A stretch of 64,000 nt of DNA. It comes from JBHELB01 sp041859045. Its GTDB lineage: Bacteria > Hydrogenedentota > Hydrogenedentia > Hydrogenedentales > SLHB01. The notes under the pieces are model-generated. The model was not told the origin of the DNA and ran no database searches. It was given only the letters and a program-made list of their open reading frames with translations. Below are positions 36,683 through 45,013 of this stretch, piece by piece. The position numbers and the translations under genes were made by a program. The stretch covers positions 103,329 to 167,328 of the forward strand of contig JBHELB010000012.1 in assembly GCA_041859045.1 (NCBI GenBank), read 5' to 3'. How positions within the stretch are numbered: the first letter of the stretch is position 1; the number at the start of each line of letters is the position of its first letter.

Positions 36683-37333
36683 ATGGCGGATGTCAGCCTG
36701 CAACTTGTCCGCGATTTCCTCGAATTGAATTTGTTTCAGGTGCTGACGAACTGGCATCAGGAATCGTGGCGACCGCGCGCCGCCGAGCAGTCGGCGCAGC
36801 TATTCGTTCAAAACACGCGCCCGCTTTCCACTCGCGAAACGCCGTTGTTGCTCACACCCGAGGACCTGCCGCTGATCGAACGCGCCGTGGTCGAAGTCCG
36901 CGCGTGGCACGCGGACCGCTTCTATCCGTCCGTGATCGAATCCAATCCTGTGCTTTTTCAATTTGTGGAGCCCGAGGCGCTTTCGCTGGCGCGTGAAGTG
37001 TTCGCGGGCGAGCCGTTCCGCACGATCCTGGTCGTGTCGGAGTTGCCCGCGTCGCCGGAGCCCCGCGCCCGATCACTCGACCTGCTGCGCCGGGCGGGCG
37101 TCGATCACGTCTTGGAATTCCCCACAGTGTTACAGGACTTGTTTCAAAAGGTCAGTCCAAACGTGAACTACGCCGCGTCGCCGACGCTGCAGACGTTGCG
37201 GTTGGTCAAGCGCTATCGCCTCGTTCGGCAATTGCAGATGGAACTTCCGTTCGTGATGGAACCGCTTGCGCCGCCCCACATTCCGGCGGTGTCCGCCGAC
37301 GCGGTCGACCCCGAGGACGACGAACAGGAGTAG
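36683..37333 (+). CDS. Hypothetical protein, third gene of the aroB run
   Basis: A 216-aa protein I do not recognise. It has no signal peptide, membrane segment or known motif. The centre (FRTILVVSELPASPEPRARSL) looks like an alternating alpha/beta strand-helix unit, and the C-terminus is acidic and Pro-rich. Codon use matches the neighbours and it starts 5 bp after the TPR gene, which supports a real gene and a shared transcript. A partnership with the TPR protein is plausible but only inferred. Confidence 0.72.
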   Translation: MADVSLQLVRDFLELNLFQVLTNWHQESWRPRAAEQSAQLFVQNTRPLSTRETPLLLTPEDLPLIERAVVEVRAWHADRFYPSVIESNPVLFQFVEPEALSLAREVFAGEPFRTILVVSELPASPEPRARSLDLLRRAGVDHVLEFPTVLQDLFQKVSPNVNYAASPTLQTLRLVKRYRLVRQLQMELPFVMEPLAPPHIPAVSADAVDPEDDEQE

Positions 37334-37389
37334 CGCGTGTGTTGGCGGCATCGCCGAGCAATGACACGAGACCCAAGCGAACGTATACG

Positions 37390-40300
37390 TTACGCCAAGA
37401 AATCGAGCGTCTTTTCGACCTGATATCCGCCGCGTTCGATCGCGTGCAACACGCGCAGCGCCGCGAGGCTGCGGAGTTCGGCCGTTTCGGTGACCGTCAG
37501 TCGTTCTTTCTTGGGCACCAGTGCGCCCGCCATAACGGCGCGCGCCGCCAGCGCGTGGAACAGCGACTCGGCGCGTTCTTTGTTGAGCCACCAGACACCA
37601 TCCCAGAAATTCACGCCAAGGTAATCGCGGGCGAGATCCGACTCGAACAACCGGGCGATCTGGCCGCCGAGATCGCGCGGGGTGCGCGTGTCGAGGACCG
37701 TCTCAAATCGCAGGAGCAGTTGCACGAGGTCCGCGTTGGCGCGGGCGTCGTCGCGCGTCCAGCCGAGATCCGCGAAGGCGTCCTCGGCGATTCCCTTGAG
37801 GTGCCAATGCTCGAGCCACGCCGCGCGCAGTTCCGCCTGGCCGATGTCGAACACCGTCGATAGGGGCTGCAATACCGACACTACGAGCGGAACACAGACC
37901 GAACGCGTTGGCATCTTCGCCGTGTTCGGTGGCGGCGTGCAGAGGAAGTCGCTCGCTTCGTCGCTTAGGTCGAGCGCCTTGACGCGCGTGCGGAACTTCT
38001 GCGCTTCCGCGATCTCCGCAATCGCGCGCTTGGCCATACTTGGCGCATCCAAGGCGCGCCCGAGGTGGTCGCCGACCGTCGCGTAGAAGGTCGTCAACGC
38101 CGTCTCGTAGTCCGCCATCGTTTCCTTCACGCCCTTGCGCCGCACGCCCGCTTCCGCAACCGCGCGCAGCGTGAGCGGGTCCATGATGCGGCGGAAGCCG
38201 TCGAGCACCGGACCGAGAATCGTCTCCGTGTATGCATCCTGGATGCTGGGGACCGCCGCGCCGCCCAAGCGGTCCGCCAACCGTGCCCAAGAGCCGTCCA
38301 CGTCGCGGATCTCGCGCCAATCGAGAAATGCATGGTAATGGTATTCGCCGAGCTCGACAAACAAGCCCTGCTCGCACAAGTCGCGTCCGCGGCGCAGGTA
38401 TTCCATGTGCGTGCGGTAATCGCGGAACACATAGAACATGTCGTCTTCGCTGCGCAGACCAAGACTTTCGCCCATCGCGTACTGTCGGAGGACCGGCGCG
38501 TCCGCCGGGCCGGTATTCACGGCCGATGAACTGCGCACCCAGCCGCGTGTCGACGCGTAGGCGTTGTGGAAGATGACTAGCGCACGCTCGTCGCCCGCGC
38601 GGTTCGAATACGCGAACACGTTCTCATCGACGTGGCCTTCCGGCGTGAAGAAATCAAACAGGCGGAAGTTGCGCGAGCCACTGAAGAGATAGCGCCGCCT
38701 CGCCAACGGGAAAATGGCCGCCTCGTGGTGACGCAGCAAGCCCTCGTCGACAGCCTCGTCCCAATAGGCCCTGCGGTATTCCATGCCGTACTTCTCGGTG
38801 AAACCCTCGATCTGGCCGTGACCGAACATCGGGAGACCGGGCATGGTGACCATCATCATCACGACACCGAAATATTTTTCGCCGCGCCCGAATTGTTCGA
38901 CGGCGGTGCGTTCGTCGGGGTTGTTCATGAAATTGACGAAGCGGCAGAGAATCTCCGGACTGAACTCGAGCACGTTCTTGATGGTGGTGCGGTATTTCGC
39001 GTTGTCCTCCGTCTTGAGCATGTTCATGAATGCGCTGTTGTACACCCGGTGCATGCCGAGCGTGCGCACAAAATAGCCTTCCATCAGCCAGAACGCCTCG
39101 GCCAACAGCAGCGTGTCCGGAGCTTCGCGCTGGATGCGCTCAACGACCTCACGCCAGAATTCCTCGGGCATTGCGGCGTCGAACTGCGCCCGCGTGAGTG
39201 CGTGCTCCGCGCGCGAAGGAATCGCGCCGCCTTCGCCAGGCTGCGGAAACCAGAGTCGCTGATAGTGTTTTTTCGCCAGCGTCATCGCGGCATCGAAACG
39301 GATGATCGGGAACATTCGCGCGACATGCAGGATGGTTTGGATCACCGCTTCGCGCACGGCGGCTTTCATGTAGTCGAGTTGCGCGGTGTCGTTCCACGGC
39401 ATGCTCGTGCCGTCGTTGCCGTGGTAGATATAGCGCACTTCGCCGCTGCGGTTGCAGGTGCGTTTGAACACCACCGCCGCGTCGGAATGATTCCAATAAC
39501 CATCTTCAATCTGCAGCGTGACCGACGAATCCAACGAGAGGTCCGGGCCGGTAAAGCGGTACGACGGGAACGGCGGTTGATCCAATTGGACAAACCACTC
39601 CGGATGCTCGATCACCCACTTCGAATAGAGCCCAACATGGTTCGGCACCATGTCGCTGGCCAAGCGAATGCCCCGCGCCCAGGCGCGTTCGCGCAGTTGC
39701 TCGTACGCCGCCGCGCCGCCCAGGTCCTGGGCGATTTCGTAGTCATAGAGCGAATACGCTGACGGCAACGCTTCCGGGTTTCCCATCCGCCGCTTGATCT
39801 CACCGGAGGCGACCGAGCGCTCCCACAGGCCAATCAGCCAGAGACCGGTAAAGCCCCACTGCGCCAGGCGATCGAGTTCTTCATCAGGAATTTGATCGAG
39901 CCGCGTGATCGCGCGTTGGTAGCGCTTGGAAAGTTGATCGAGCCAGACGTACGTCGATTTTGCGATGAGCACGACGTTCGCCATCCAGTCCGCGTCACGC
40001 GAGAAACGCTCCGGCTCGTCGTAATGGAGATCGAGTCCGCCCTCACCCGGCCCAAAGCGAAGCGCCTCGACCGGTCCCGGCCCCAGCCCGCGCATCCGTG
40101 TTTCCTCGCGCAGCACGTCGCGCGCGAGCAAGAGACGGTGCATCAGGTGTGCGGGCAGGATTGCGGCCCAGTGTTTTCGAATGTACTCGAGCTGGCCCTC
40201 AAGCGAATGCGGGGAATGGCGCGCCGGGGCGCGCAGTACATCGAGCAGGGTCATGGCCATCGGCGCCACCGCGGGCTGCGTGCGGAAATACGCCTCGGCG

Positions 40301-40917
40301 CTTTCCACAAAACGGTCATATGGCGCGGCATTGCGCAGCGTCGTGTCGTCGAACAGCGCCAAGAACGGCCGCATCGCCGGGTTGGCCGTCGTGACGTGCA
40401 GCAAGATGACCTCGCGCGCCATGAGCGCCCGGTTCAGTTGCGCGTGCGTGCGGCCTTCCAAATATTCCTCGGCGCCTTCACGCCCCAACAATACTTGGAG
40501 TGGTGGGAATAGGCGCACGAATCTCTCCACCGGCTGCTCCACCGTGATCAGTCCGTGCCGAACGCGCGTCCAGTCCAGGCTGGCCAGCATTGCCCCAGGG
40601 TTCTGCTCATTGCAGTAGAGATCGAAGATATACCGGAGGATTTCGCACAATAGCGCGGCGGTTGTCAGTTCACCCGCGCGAACGTAACCATATCGAGGCG
40701 TGGCTTTTTCTTGCTCGTTTAGTCGATCCGCCAATCGGCGAAACGTGTGCAACGCGCGCATCCGCCCCGCATCGGGTAGGGCCTCAAGAAGGTCCTCGAT
40801 GCGCAAAACAGCCCACGCCTCATCCAAGACCGGAAACCCCAAGGGAAAGCAGGGTTCGGTGCTCGCGTCCGCGCGAAGATCGGCGGGGTCAGCCTCGTCA
40901 AACGACTCCAATGGCAT
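37390..40917 (-). CDS. Very long alpha-amylase-family (GH13-like) protein
   Basis: An 1175-aa protein with a GH13 barrel in its middle. The conserved regions are SDMVPNHVGL (region I), IIRFDAAMTL (region II; nucleophile Asp about residue 540), LLLAEAFWLMEG (region III; acid/base Glu about 606) and FMNNPDERT (region IV, Asp kept but HD replaced by PD). About 350 residues precede the barrel and 400 helical residues follow it; neither part is recognisable. GH13 enzymes hydrolyse or transfer alpha-glucans, so a maltosyl- or glucan-transferase acting on stored glycogen is possible. No signal peptide, so probably cytoplasmic. AGGA precedes the ATG. It is unlinked to any glycogen gene here. Confidence 0.8.
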   Translation of the reverse strand: MPLESFDEADPADLRADASTEPCFPLGFPVLDEAWAVLRIEDLLEALPDAGRMRALHTFRRLADRLNEQEKATPRYGYVRAGELTTAALLCEILRYIFDLYCNEQNPGAMLASLDWTRVRHGLITVEQPVERFVRLFPPLQVLLGREGAEEYLEGRTHAQLNRALMAREVILLHVTTANPAMRPFLALFDDTTLRNAAPYDRFVESAEAYFRTQPAVAPMAMTLLDVLRAPARHSPHSLEGQLEYIRKHWAAILPAHLMHRLLLARDVLREETRMRGLGPGPVEALRFGPGEGGLDLHYDEPERFSRDADWMANVVLIAKSTYVWLDQLSKRYQRAITRLDQIPDEELDRLAQWGFTGLWLIGLWERSVASGEIKRRMGNPEALPSAYSLYDYEIAQDLGGAAAYEQLRERAWARGIRLASDMVPNHVGLYSKWVIEHPEWFVQLDQPPFPSYRFTGPDLSLDSSVTLQIEDGYWNHSDAAVVFKRTCNRSGEVRYIYHGNDGTSMPWNDTAQLDYMKAAVREAVIQTILHVARMFPIIRFDAAMTLAKKHYQRLWFPQPGEGGAIPSRAEHALTRAQFDAAMPEEFWREVVERIQREAPDTLLLAEAFWLMEGYFVRTLGMHRVYNSAFMNMLKTEDNAKYRTTIKNVLEFSPEILCRFVNFMNNPDERTAVEQFGRGEKYFGVVMMMVTMPGLPMFGHGQIEGFTEKYGMEYRRAYWDEAVDEGLLRHHEAAIFPLARRRYLFSGSRNFRLFDFFTPEGHVDENVFAYSNRAGDERALVIFHNAYASTRGWVRSSSAVNTGPADAPVLRQYAMGESLGLRSEDDMFYVFRDYRTHMEYLRRGRDLCEQGLFVELGEYHYHAFLDWREIRDVDGSWARLADRLGGAAVPSIQDAYTETILGPVLDGFRRIMDPLTLRAVAEAGVRRKGVKETMADYETALTTFYATVGDHLGRALDAPSMAKRAIAEIAEAQKFRTRVKALDLSDEASDFLCTPPPNTAKMPTRSVCVPLVVSVLQPLSTVFDIGQAELRAAWLEHWHLKGIAEDAFADLGWTRDDARANADLVQLLLRFETVLDTRTPRDLGGQIARLFESDLARDYLGVNFWDGVWWLNKERAESLFHALAARAVMAGALVPKKERLTVTETAELRSLAALRVLHAIERGGYQVEKTLDFLA

Positions 40918-41072
40918 GAATTCCTATTCCTGGCGCCCAAGTCCGGTAGTTCTCGCTCTCTGCGGCGCGCGCCACGCGGTTTCCGCATGCGAACCATGAG
41001 CATACACGAAATCCCGTGAATGGCGCACCTTTTCGCTCGTTTGTCGAATATCCGCAGAGGCAAAGGGTCTAT

Positions 41073-41780
41073 TTACGCCAGTCCATGGCGCTCAAGCAGC
41101 GGCAGGTCGTTGAGGAGAAGCCGGGCGTCGCCGTCGGCGACGAGGCGGCCTTCCGCAAGGATCACAACGCGGTGACAAGCGGCACGGATAAGATCGAGGT
41201 CGTGCGAGGCGACGACCTGCGTGTCGTGGAGGCGTCCGAGCAAGCCCACCAGTTCGCGGCGGGCGCGTGGGTCGAGGTAGGCGCTGGGTTCGTCCAGCAC
41301 CAGGATGCGCGGGTCCAACGCGATCACCGTCGCAATCGCGGCGCGACGTTTCTGCCCCATGCTGAGGTGATGTCCACACCGATGCTCGAATCCCGCCAGG
41401 CCTACCGCCGCCAAACTCTCCGTTACGCGGCGCGCAGTGTCGGCATCGTCCCAGCCGAGTTGACGCGGACCAAACGCCACGTCGTCGCCGAGGGTGGGAC
41501 AAAACAGTTGGTCGTCGGGATTCTGAAAGACCATACCCACGGCGCGGCGCACCTCACGCAACGTATCGCGGCGTAGCGGCGCGCCGTCGATCCGCACTTG
41601 GCCCGCCGTGGGCATAAGCAGTCCGTTGAGGTGCAACAGCAATGTCGATTTGCCCGCGCCGTTGGCCCCGATGAGGCCGATACGCTCGCCCGGCGCAACG
41701 CGAAGGGTGACGCCGTTCAGCGACGGCGTGCCGTCGGGATAAGCGTGGCGAACGTCTTCGAGTTCTATCACCGGCGTCAT
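41073..41780 (-). CDS. Cobalt/nickel ECF transporter ATPase (CbiO/NikO)
   Basis: A 235-aa ABC ATPase energising the metal transporter. Walker A is GANGAGKST, the Q-loop is FQNPDDQLF, the signature is LSMGQKRRAAIA, Walker B is ILVLDEP, and the switch His is in ASHDLDL. FQNPDDQLF is typical of ECF-type ATPases. Start 41780 is chosen because its ATG overlaps the stop of the T-component gene as ATGA; four more in-frame codons lie upstream. It is the last gene of the four-gene operon. Confidence 0.92.
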   Translation of the reverse strand: MTPVIELEDVRHAYPDGTPSLNGVTLRVAPGERIGLIGANGAGKSTLLLHLNGLLMPTAGQVRIDGAPLRRDTLREVRRAVGMVFQNPDDQLFCPTLGDDVAFGPRQLGWDDADTARRVTESLAAVGLAGFEHRCGHHLSMGQKRRAAIATVIALDPRILVLDEPSAYLDPRARRELVGLLGRLHDTQVVASHDLDLIRAACHRVVILAEGRLVADGDARLLLNDLPLLERHGLA

Positions 41781-42544
41781 GCCGCCCCCCATCGCAGTGC
41801 GCCCGCCAACGTCAGCAACACGCCTGCGAAAGCGTAATCCGCCGGGCGCAGCGCCTGACCGGGGCGGCTGGGGAAATGGCCCGTGAATCCGCGCGCAATC
41901 ATGGCCAGGTGGACACGCTCCGCGCGTTCATAGCTGCGCAAAAAGAGCATTCCCGCGAGGTGGCCGACGCTGCTTGCGTGCCAGAGCCAGCGGCCGGCAT
42001 ATCCACGCGCGTCCGCGGCGCGTTTCATGCGCCGGGCTTCTTCGACCACGACAAAAAGATAGCGGTACGTGAGCCCCGCCAAAGTCAGCAGCACCCGCGG
42101 TACGCGCAGTCGCTCGCAAGCGGCCAGCAGCTCGGATATGGGCGTGGTGGCGGTCAATACGGAAAGGCTCAACACCCCCAGCAGCGCTTTGATCAAGGCG
42201 TTCCAGAGGACCATCAGCCCTGCGCGCGTGACTTCGAGTGAGGCCACGCCGAGTGCATACGTGTGCGCGGGGTCATCGGGTGTGAGGAACGGCGCCAAGG
42301 CCGTAACCGCCAATACGAATGGCAACACCAGCGCCATGCGTCCGGCCATGAAACGCAGAGGCAGCCGCGCGGTGAGCCCCACGGCGATGACGACGCCCGC
42401 GTATCCCGCGAATACGGCGTAGGCGTCGGGCGGTGTGGTGACGATACAGAGCAAAAGACTCATGAACGCGACAAGTTTTGCGCGGGCATCGATACGATGC
42501 ACCGGGCTATCAGACGCGGCGTAGCGTTCGAGGTGACTCGTCAT
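41777..42544 (-). CDS. ECF transporter transmembrane T component (CbiQ/NikQ)
   Basis: A 255-aa integral membrane protein with hydrophobic segments near residues 28-60, 68-90, 105-125 and at the C-terminus. The cytoplasmic coupling helices bear the family Ala-Arg-Gly signatures (ADARGYAGR and MIARGFTGHFP). It couples ATP hydrolysis to movement of the substrate-binding subunit. It overlaps both neighbours by 4 bp as ATGA, showing tight translational coupling. Confidence 0.92.
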   Translation of the reverse strand: MTSHLERYAASDSPVHRIDARAKLVAFMSLLLCIVTTPPDAYAVFAGYAGVVIAVGLTARLPLRFMAGRMALVLPFVLAVTALAPFLTPDDPAHTYALGVASLEVTRAGLMVLWNALIKALLGVLSLSVLTATTPISELLAACERLRVPRVLLTLAGLTYRYLFVVVEEARRMKRAADARGYAGRWLWHASSVGHLAGMLFLRSYERAERVHLAMIARGFTGHFPSRPGQALRPADYAFAGVLLTLAGALRWGAA

Positions 42545-42843
42545 GAACGCGGCGGTGCGGAGCGGCGACGCGACACGCGCGCAAGAAGCAATCCCCCGCC
42601 GAACACGGCCAACGTCCCCACCACGCCCGCCAGGGCTGTCGAGAACCCTTCGTGCGACACGCCCGGAATGGCGTAGTCCGCGAACGGTGCCCAGCCTTGC
42701 GCCGGGGCCGCTTCGACGCCGTGGTCCTCGGCGACGCGCTCAAGCCCGTCGGGCGAACTCGACGCAAACGGCGAGACAAACAGCGCCAGGCCAAGCGCGA
42801 TCGCAACGCCCGCCATCAGGAAAATTCGATAGGACAGGTTCAT
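42541..42843 (-). CDS. CbiN/NikN-like small subunit with PDGLE motif
   Basis: A 100-aa membrane protein with two transmembrane helices (residues about 7-27 and 70-92) and between them the PDGLERVAED signature that names the PDGLE domain of nickel/cobalt transporters. It assists the metal-binding M subunit. It overlaps its neighbours by ATGA at both ends. Confidence 0.88.
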   Translation of the reverse strand: MNLSYRIFLMAGVAIALGLALFVSPFASSSPDGLERVAEDHGVEAAPAQGWAPFADYAIPGVSHEGFSTALAGVVGTLAVFGGGLLLARVSRRRSAPPRS

Positions 42844-43502
42844 GCGTAGCTCTCCATCGGACGACGGCCTTGGATCTCATGTAACAGGTCTGGGCGCGCG
42901 GCCATCACCAAAGACAGCGTCGCCGCGGTAATCAACGCCTCGCCGAGGCCGATGACCGCGTGCACGCCTGTCATTGCAGGTAGGGCGACTATCAACGGCA
43001 TCGTGCCCGAGGCCGCCAGTTCCAGCGCGCAGGCCGACGACGCCAATACGATCGAGATCCACGAGGCCACCGCCGCCGCCAGAAGCGTCATGGCGCGCGT
43101 TTTGGGCAGCACCCAGCGCAACGTTCTAAACGCCGCGTAACCGCCCAGGCCGCCCGCCACGCCCATGTTGAACAGATTGAGCCCGAGCGCGCTCAGGCCA
43201 CCGTCCTGAAACAAGAGGCACTGCATGACCAATACCAACGCCATAACCAGAAACCCATTGAGCGGCCCCAGCAACAGCGCCGCCAGCACCGCGCCCAAGA
43301 AGTGCCCGCTCGTGCCCGCCGCGATGGGAAAATTCAACATCTGCGCCGCAAACACGTACGCCGCCGTCACGCCCAGCAGCGGCGCTTGCCGTTCGCCCAA
43401 GGTTTCCCCGGCGCGCCGCACCGCCACCGCCGCAACGCCCGCCGACACCACAAACGCCCCCGCGCTCAGCGGAAAATTCACAAATCCATCGGGAAGATGC
43501 AT
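42840..43502 (-). CDS. ECF transporter substrate-specificity component (CbiM/NikM)
   Basis: A 220-aa integral membrane S component. The mature N-terminus MHLPDGF supplies the metal ligands (amino group and His2) that are universal in CbiM/NikM, so ATG 43502 is firm even though the frame opens further. The ribosome site is GGAG. Downstream motifs FPIAAGTSGHFLGAVLAALLLGP and NLFNMGVAGG match the family. Metal choice between Co and Ni cannot be told from the protein, but the operator upstream favours nickel. It is the first gene of the operon M-N-Q-O, all overlapping by 4 bp. Confidence 0.93.
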   Translation of the reverse strand: MHLPDGFVNFPLSAGAFVVSAGVAAVAVRRAGETLGERQAPLLGVTAAYVFAAQMLNFPIAAGTSGHFLGAVLAALLLGPLNGFLVMALVLVMQCLLFQDGGLSALGLNLFNMGVAGGLGGYAAFRTLRWVLPKTRAMTLLAAAVASWISIVLASSACALELAASGTMPLIVALPAMTGVHAVIGLGEALITAATLSLVMAARPDLLHEIQGRRPMESYA

Positions 43503-43516
43503 GGTGTTACTCCAGT

Positions 43517-43547
43517 CGGTATTACGAACTCCGAAATCGTAATACCG
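43517..43547. promoter_or_regulatory. NikR-like palindromic operator before the metal transporter
   Basis: A perfect inverted repeat with 11-bp arms: CGGTATTACGA (43517-43527) and TCGTAATACCG (43537-43547) around a 9-bp centre. Read as half-sites, it is GTATTAC-N13-GTAATAC. That resembles nickel-repressor NikR operators (GTATGA-N16-TCATAC in enterics, related spacings elsewhere). It begins immediately downstream of the -10 box and ends 14 bp before the start codon, so a bound repressor would block transcription initiation. Confidence 0.75.
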
Positions 43548-43576
43548 ATTATGCCCTTGTCCCCCCTGAAAAGCAA
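43548..43576 (-). promoter_or_regulatory. Sigma70-like promoter of the metal-transporter operon
   Basis: On the minus strand TTGCTT (43571-43576) and CATAAT (43548-43553) are spaced by 17 bp. The palindrome above abuts the -10 box on its downstream side. Confidence 0.62.
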
Positions 43577-43593
43577 GTATGTCTTGGTGCTCG

Positions 43594-44166
43594 CTACGCC
43601 CCGGGCTTCGTGCGGCCGGCACGCGCACAAAGCGCATCGAACAGCGCCGCGATCTCCGGGACGTCGTAGTCGTTGAAGTTGGCGGGGTTGGCCCAGAACT
43701 CCTCGAGGCGGCCGCGCCCTTCGCGTTGGTACATCACGATCTTCGCCATCATCTGCAGTTTGTCGATTCCCCGCACGAGCCGCGCCTCGGGCGACTGCGC
43801 CGCCTCTAGTTCTTCTAGCAGCTCAACGTAACGCGCGGAAAGCGCCCCGAGAAGCTCCGCGCCCACGGCGAGTTCCGCCTCCGCTTTGGCGGCGCCCAAC
43901 GCGCCCTTGCAGGCGGGCATGGGGATATCCATCAGGCGGCACTCGGGAAGGTCGTGAAGCAACGCCATCGCCACTGCCTTCTCGCGGTCGAAGCGCCCCG
44001 GGTGAGCATCGACAATGAGCAACGTCATCACGGCGACAAAGTGCGAGTGGGCCGCCACGGACTCCGGCTCCGTCACGCCCCGCAGGACGTAGCCCGCCCT
44101 GGCAATACGGTCCAGGGGATGAATGGCCTCAAAGAGGTCTAGGATGCGATCTTCTATCGAGTTCAT
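43594..44166 (-). CDS. HD-domain phosphohydrolase (YfbR-like)
   Basis: A 191-aa HD protein. The metal-binding pattern is H in AAHSHFVAVM, HD in LLHDLPECRLMDIP, and a distant Asp in GIDKLQMM, matching the YfbR/HDDC2-type 5'-nucleotidase group that hydrolyses (deoxy)nucleoside monophosphates. The short N-terminal helix ILDLFEAIHPLDRIARAGYVLRG fits that family. The start is uncertain: ATG 44166 matches the usual length but has no clear ribosome site, while GTG 44202 adds 12 residues. It lies 92 bp upstream of the metal-transporter operon, which has its own promoter. Confidence 0.8.
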   Translation of the reverse strand: MNSIEDRILDLFEAIHPLDRIARAGYVLRGVTEPESVAAHSHFVAVMTLLIVDAHPGRFDREKAVAMALLHDLPECRLMDIPMPACKGALGAAKAEAELAVGAELLGALSARYVELLEELEAAQSPEARLVRGIDKLQMMAKIVMYQREGRGRLEEFWANPANFNDYDVPEIAALFDALCARAGRTKPGA

Positions 44167-44197
44167 GAAGGGAGTATGCCAGGAACCCCGCCAAAAG

Positions 44198-44225
44198 GCC
44201 ACGCCTTTGCCTGAAACGCTCCAGG
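44198..44225. repeat. Intergenic 28-bp repeat, copy 2
   Basis: Matches 7851-7878 at 23 of 28 positions and lies in the divergent space between the HD gene and the superoxide dismutase gene. If GTG 44202 is the true start of the HD gene, its first bases overlap this repeat. Confidence 0.3.
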
Positions 44226-44302
44226 AACAACTGCGGAGGCGACGTTGTTAGGAAAGGCGACAGCGCAGACGCGCGAACAATGAGATTAAGGAGAATCGTA
44301 CC

Positions 44303-44914
44303 ATGGGTTACCAGTTGCCTGATCTTCCGTATGCGTATGATGCCCTCGAACCGCACATCGACGCGCGGACGATGGAAATCCACCACACCAAACATCACCA
44401 GGCTTATATCAACAACGCGAACAAGGCCCTGGAGGGCTTGGACGCACTCGCGGCGAAGCCCGTCGAGGAATTGTTGCGCGATATCAACGCCGTGCCCCAG
44501 GACAAGCGCCCGGTGCTCATCAACAATGCCGGCGGCCACGCCAATCACTCGCTGTTCTGGCGTGTGATGGGCAAGGGCAAAGGCGGCGAGCCGAAAGGTG
44601 AAATCGGCAAGGCGATCGACCAAGCGTTCGGCGGGTTCGCGGCGTTCAAGGAGCAGTTTGGCAATGCAGGAGCAACGCGCTTCGGCAGTGGCTGGGCGTG
44701 GCTCTGCGTCGAGAACGGCGGCCTGAGGGTGCTCAGCACCGCGAACCAGGACTCGCCGTTGATGCAAGGGCTGACGCCGGTGCTTGGCCTGGACGTCTGG
44801 GAACACGCCTATTATCTGAACTACCAGAACCGCCGCCCCGACTACATCGCGGCATGGTGGAACGTGGTGGATTGGGACGTCGTCAACGAGTTCTACCGCG
44901 CGGCACGAGGGTAG
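44303..44914 (+). CDS. sodA: Superoxide dismutase, Mn/Fe family (Mn-type)
   Basis: A 203-aa enzyme converting superoxide to H2O2 and O2. The metal ligands are His in MEIHHTKHHQAY, His in GGHANHSLFW, and Asp and His in LDVWEHAYYLNYQNRRPDY. GGHANHSLFW and the Gly-Gly before it are typical of Mn-preferring members. ATG 44303 follows AAGGAGA. No signal peptide, so cytoplasmic. It is divergent from the HD gene and monocistronic, ended by the stem-loop at 44937. Confidence 0.95.
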   Translation: MGYQLPDLPYAYDALEPHIDARTMEIHHTKHHQAYINNANKALEGLDALAAKPVEELLRDINAVPQDKRPVLINNAGGHANHSLFWRVMGKGKGGEPKGEIGKAIDQAFGGFAAFKEQFGNAGATRFGSGWAWLCVENGGLRVLSTANQDSPLMQGLTPVLGLDVWEHAYYLNYQNRRPDYIAAWWNVVDWDVVNEFYRAARG

Positions 44915-44936
44915 AGATCGGAGTTGCTCCCGTCAC

Positions 44937-44971
44937 GGGGCTCGCGTGAGGTATCGATCCGCGCGAGCCCC
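44937..44971 (+). terminator. Stem-loop terminator after sodA
   Basis: GGGGCTCGCG (44937-44946) and CGCGAGCCCC (44962-44971) form a perfect 10-bp GC-rich stem 22 bp after the sodA stop. There is no T-run, so termination may be partial. A TATACT box at 44978-44983 could be the -10 of the next gene. Confidence 0.45.
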
Positions 44972-45013
44972 GTTCGCTATACTGAGCCGCTGGGAAACAT
45001 GAGGAGGCTCGCA

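Noticed and set aside
43503..43593. Cobalamin riboswitch in front of the CbiMNQO-type operon
   Set aside because: The space between the HD gene and cbiM is only about 90 bp and contains a promoter and palindrome; it is too short for the usual cobalamin riboswitch of about 200 nt.
44303..44914. Nickel-dependent superoxide dismutase next to the nickel-type transporter
   Set aside because: The sequence is clearly of the Mn/Fe family (GGHANHSLFW, DVWEHAYY); it lacks the Ni-SOD N-terminal Cys hook.
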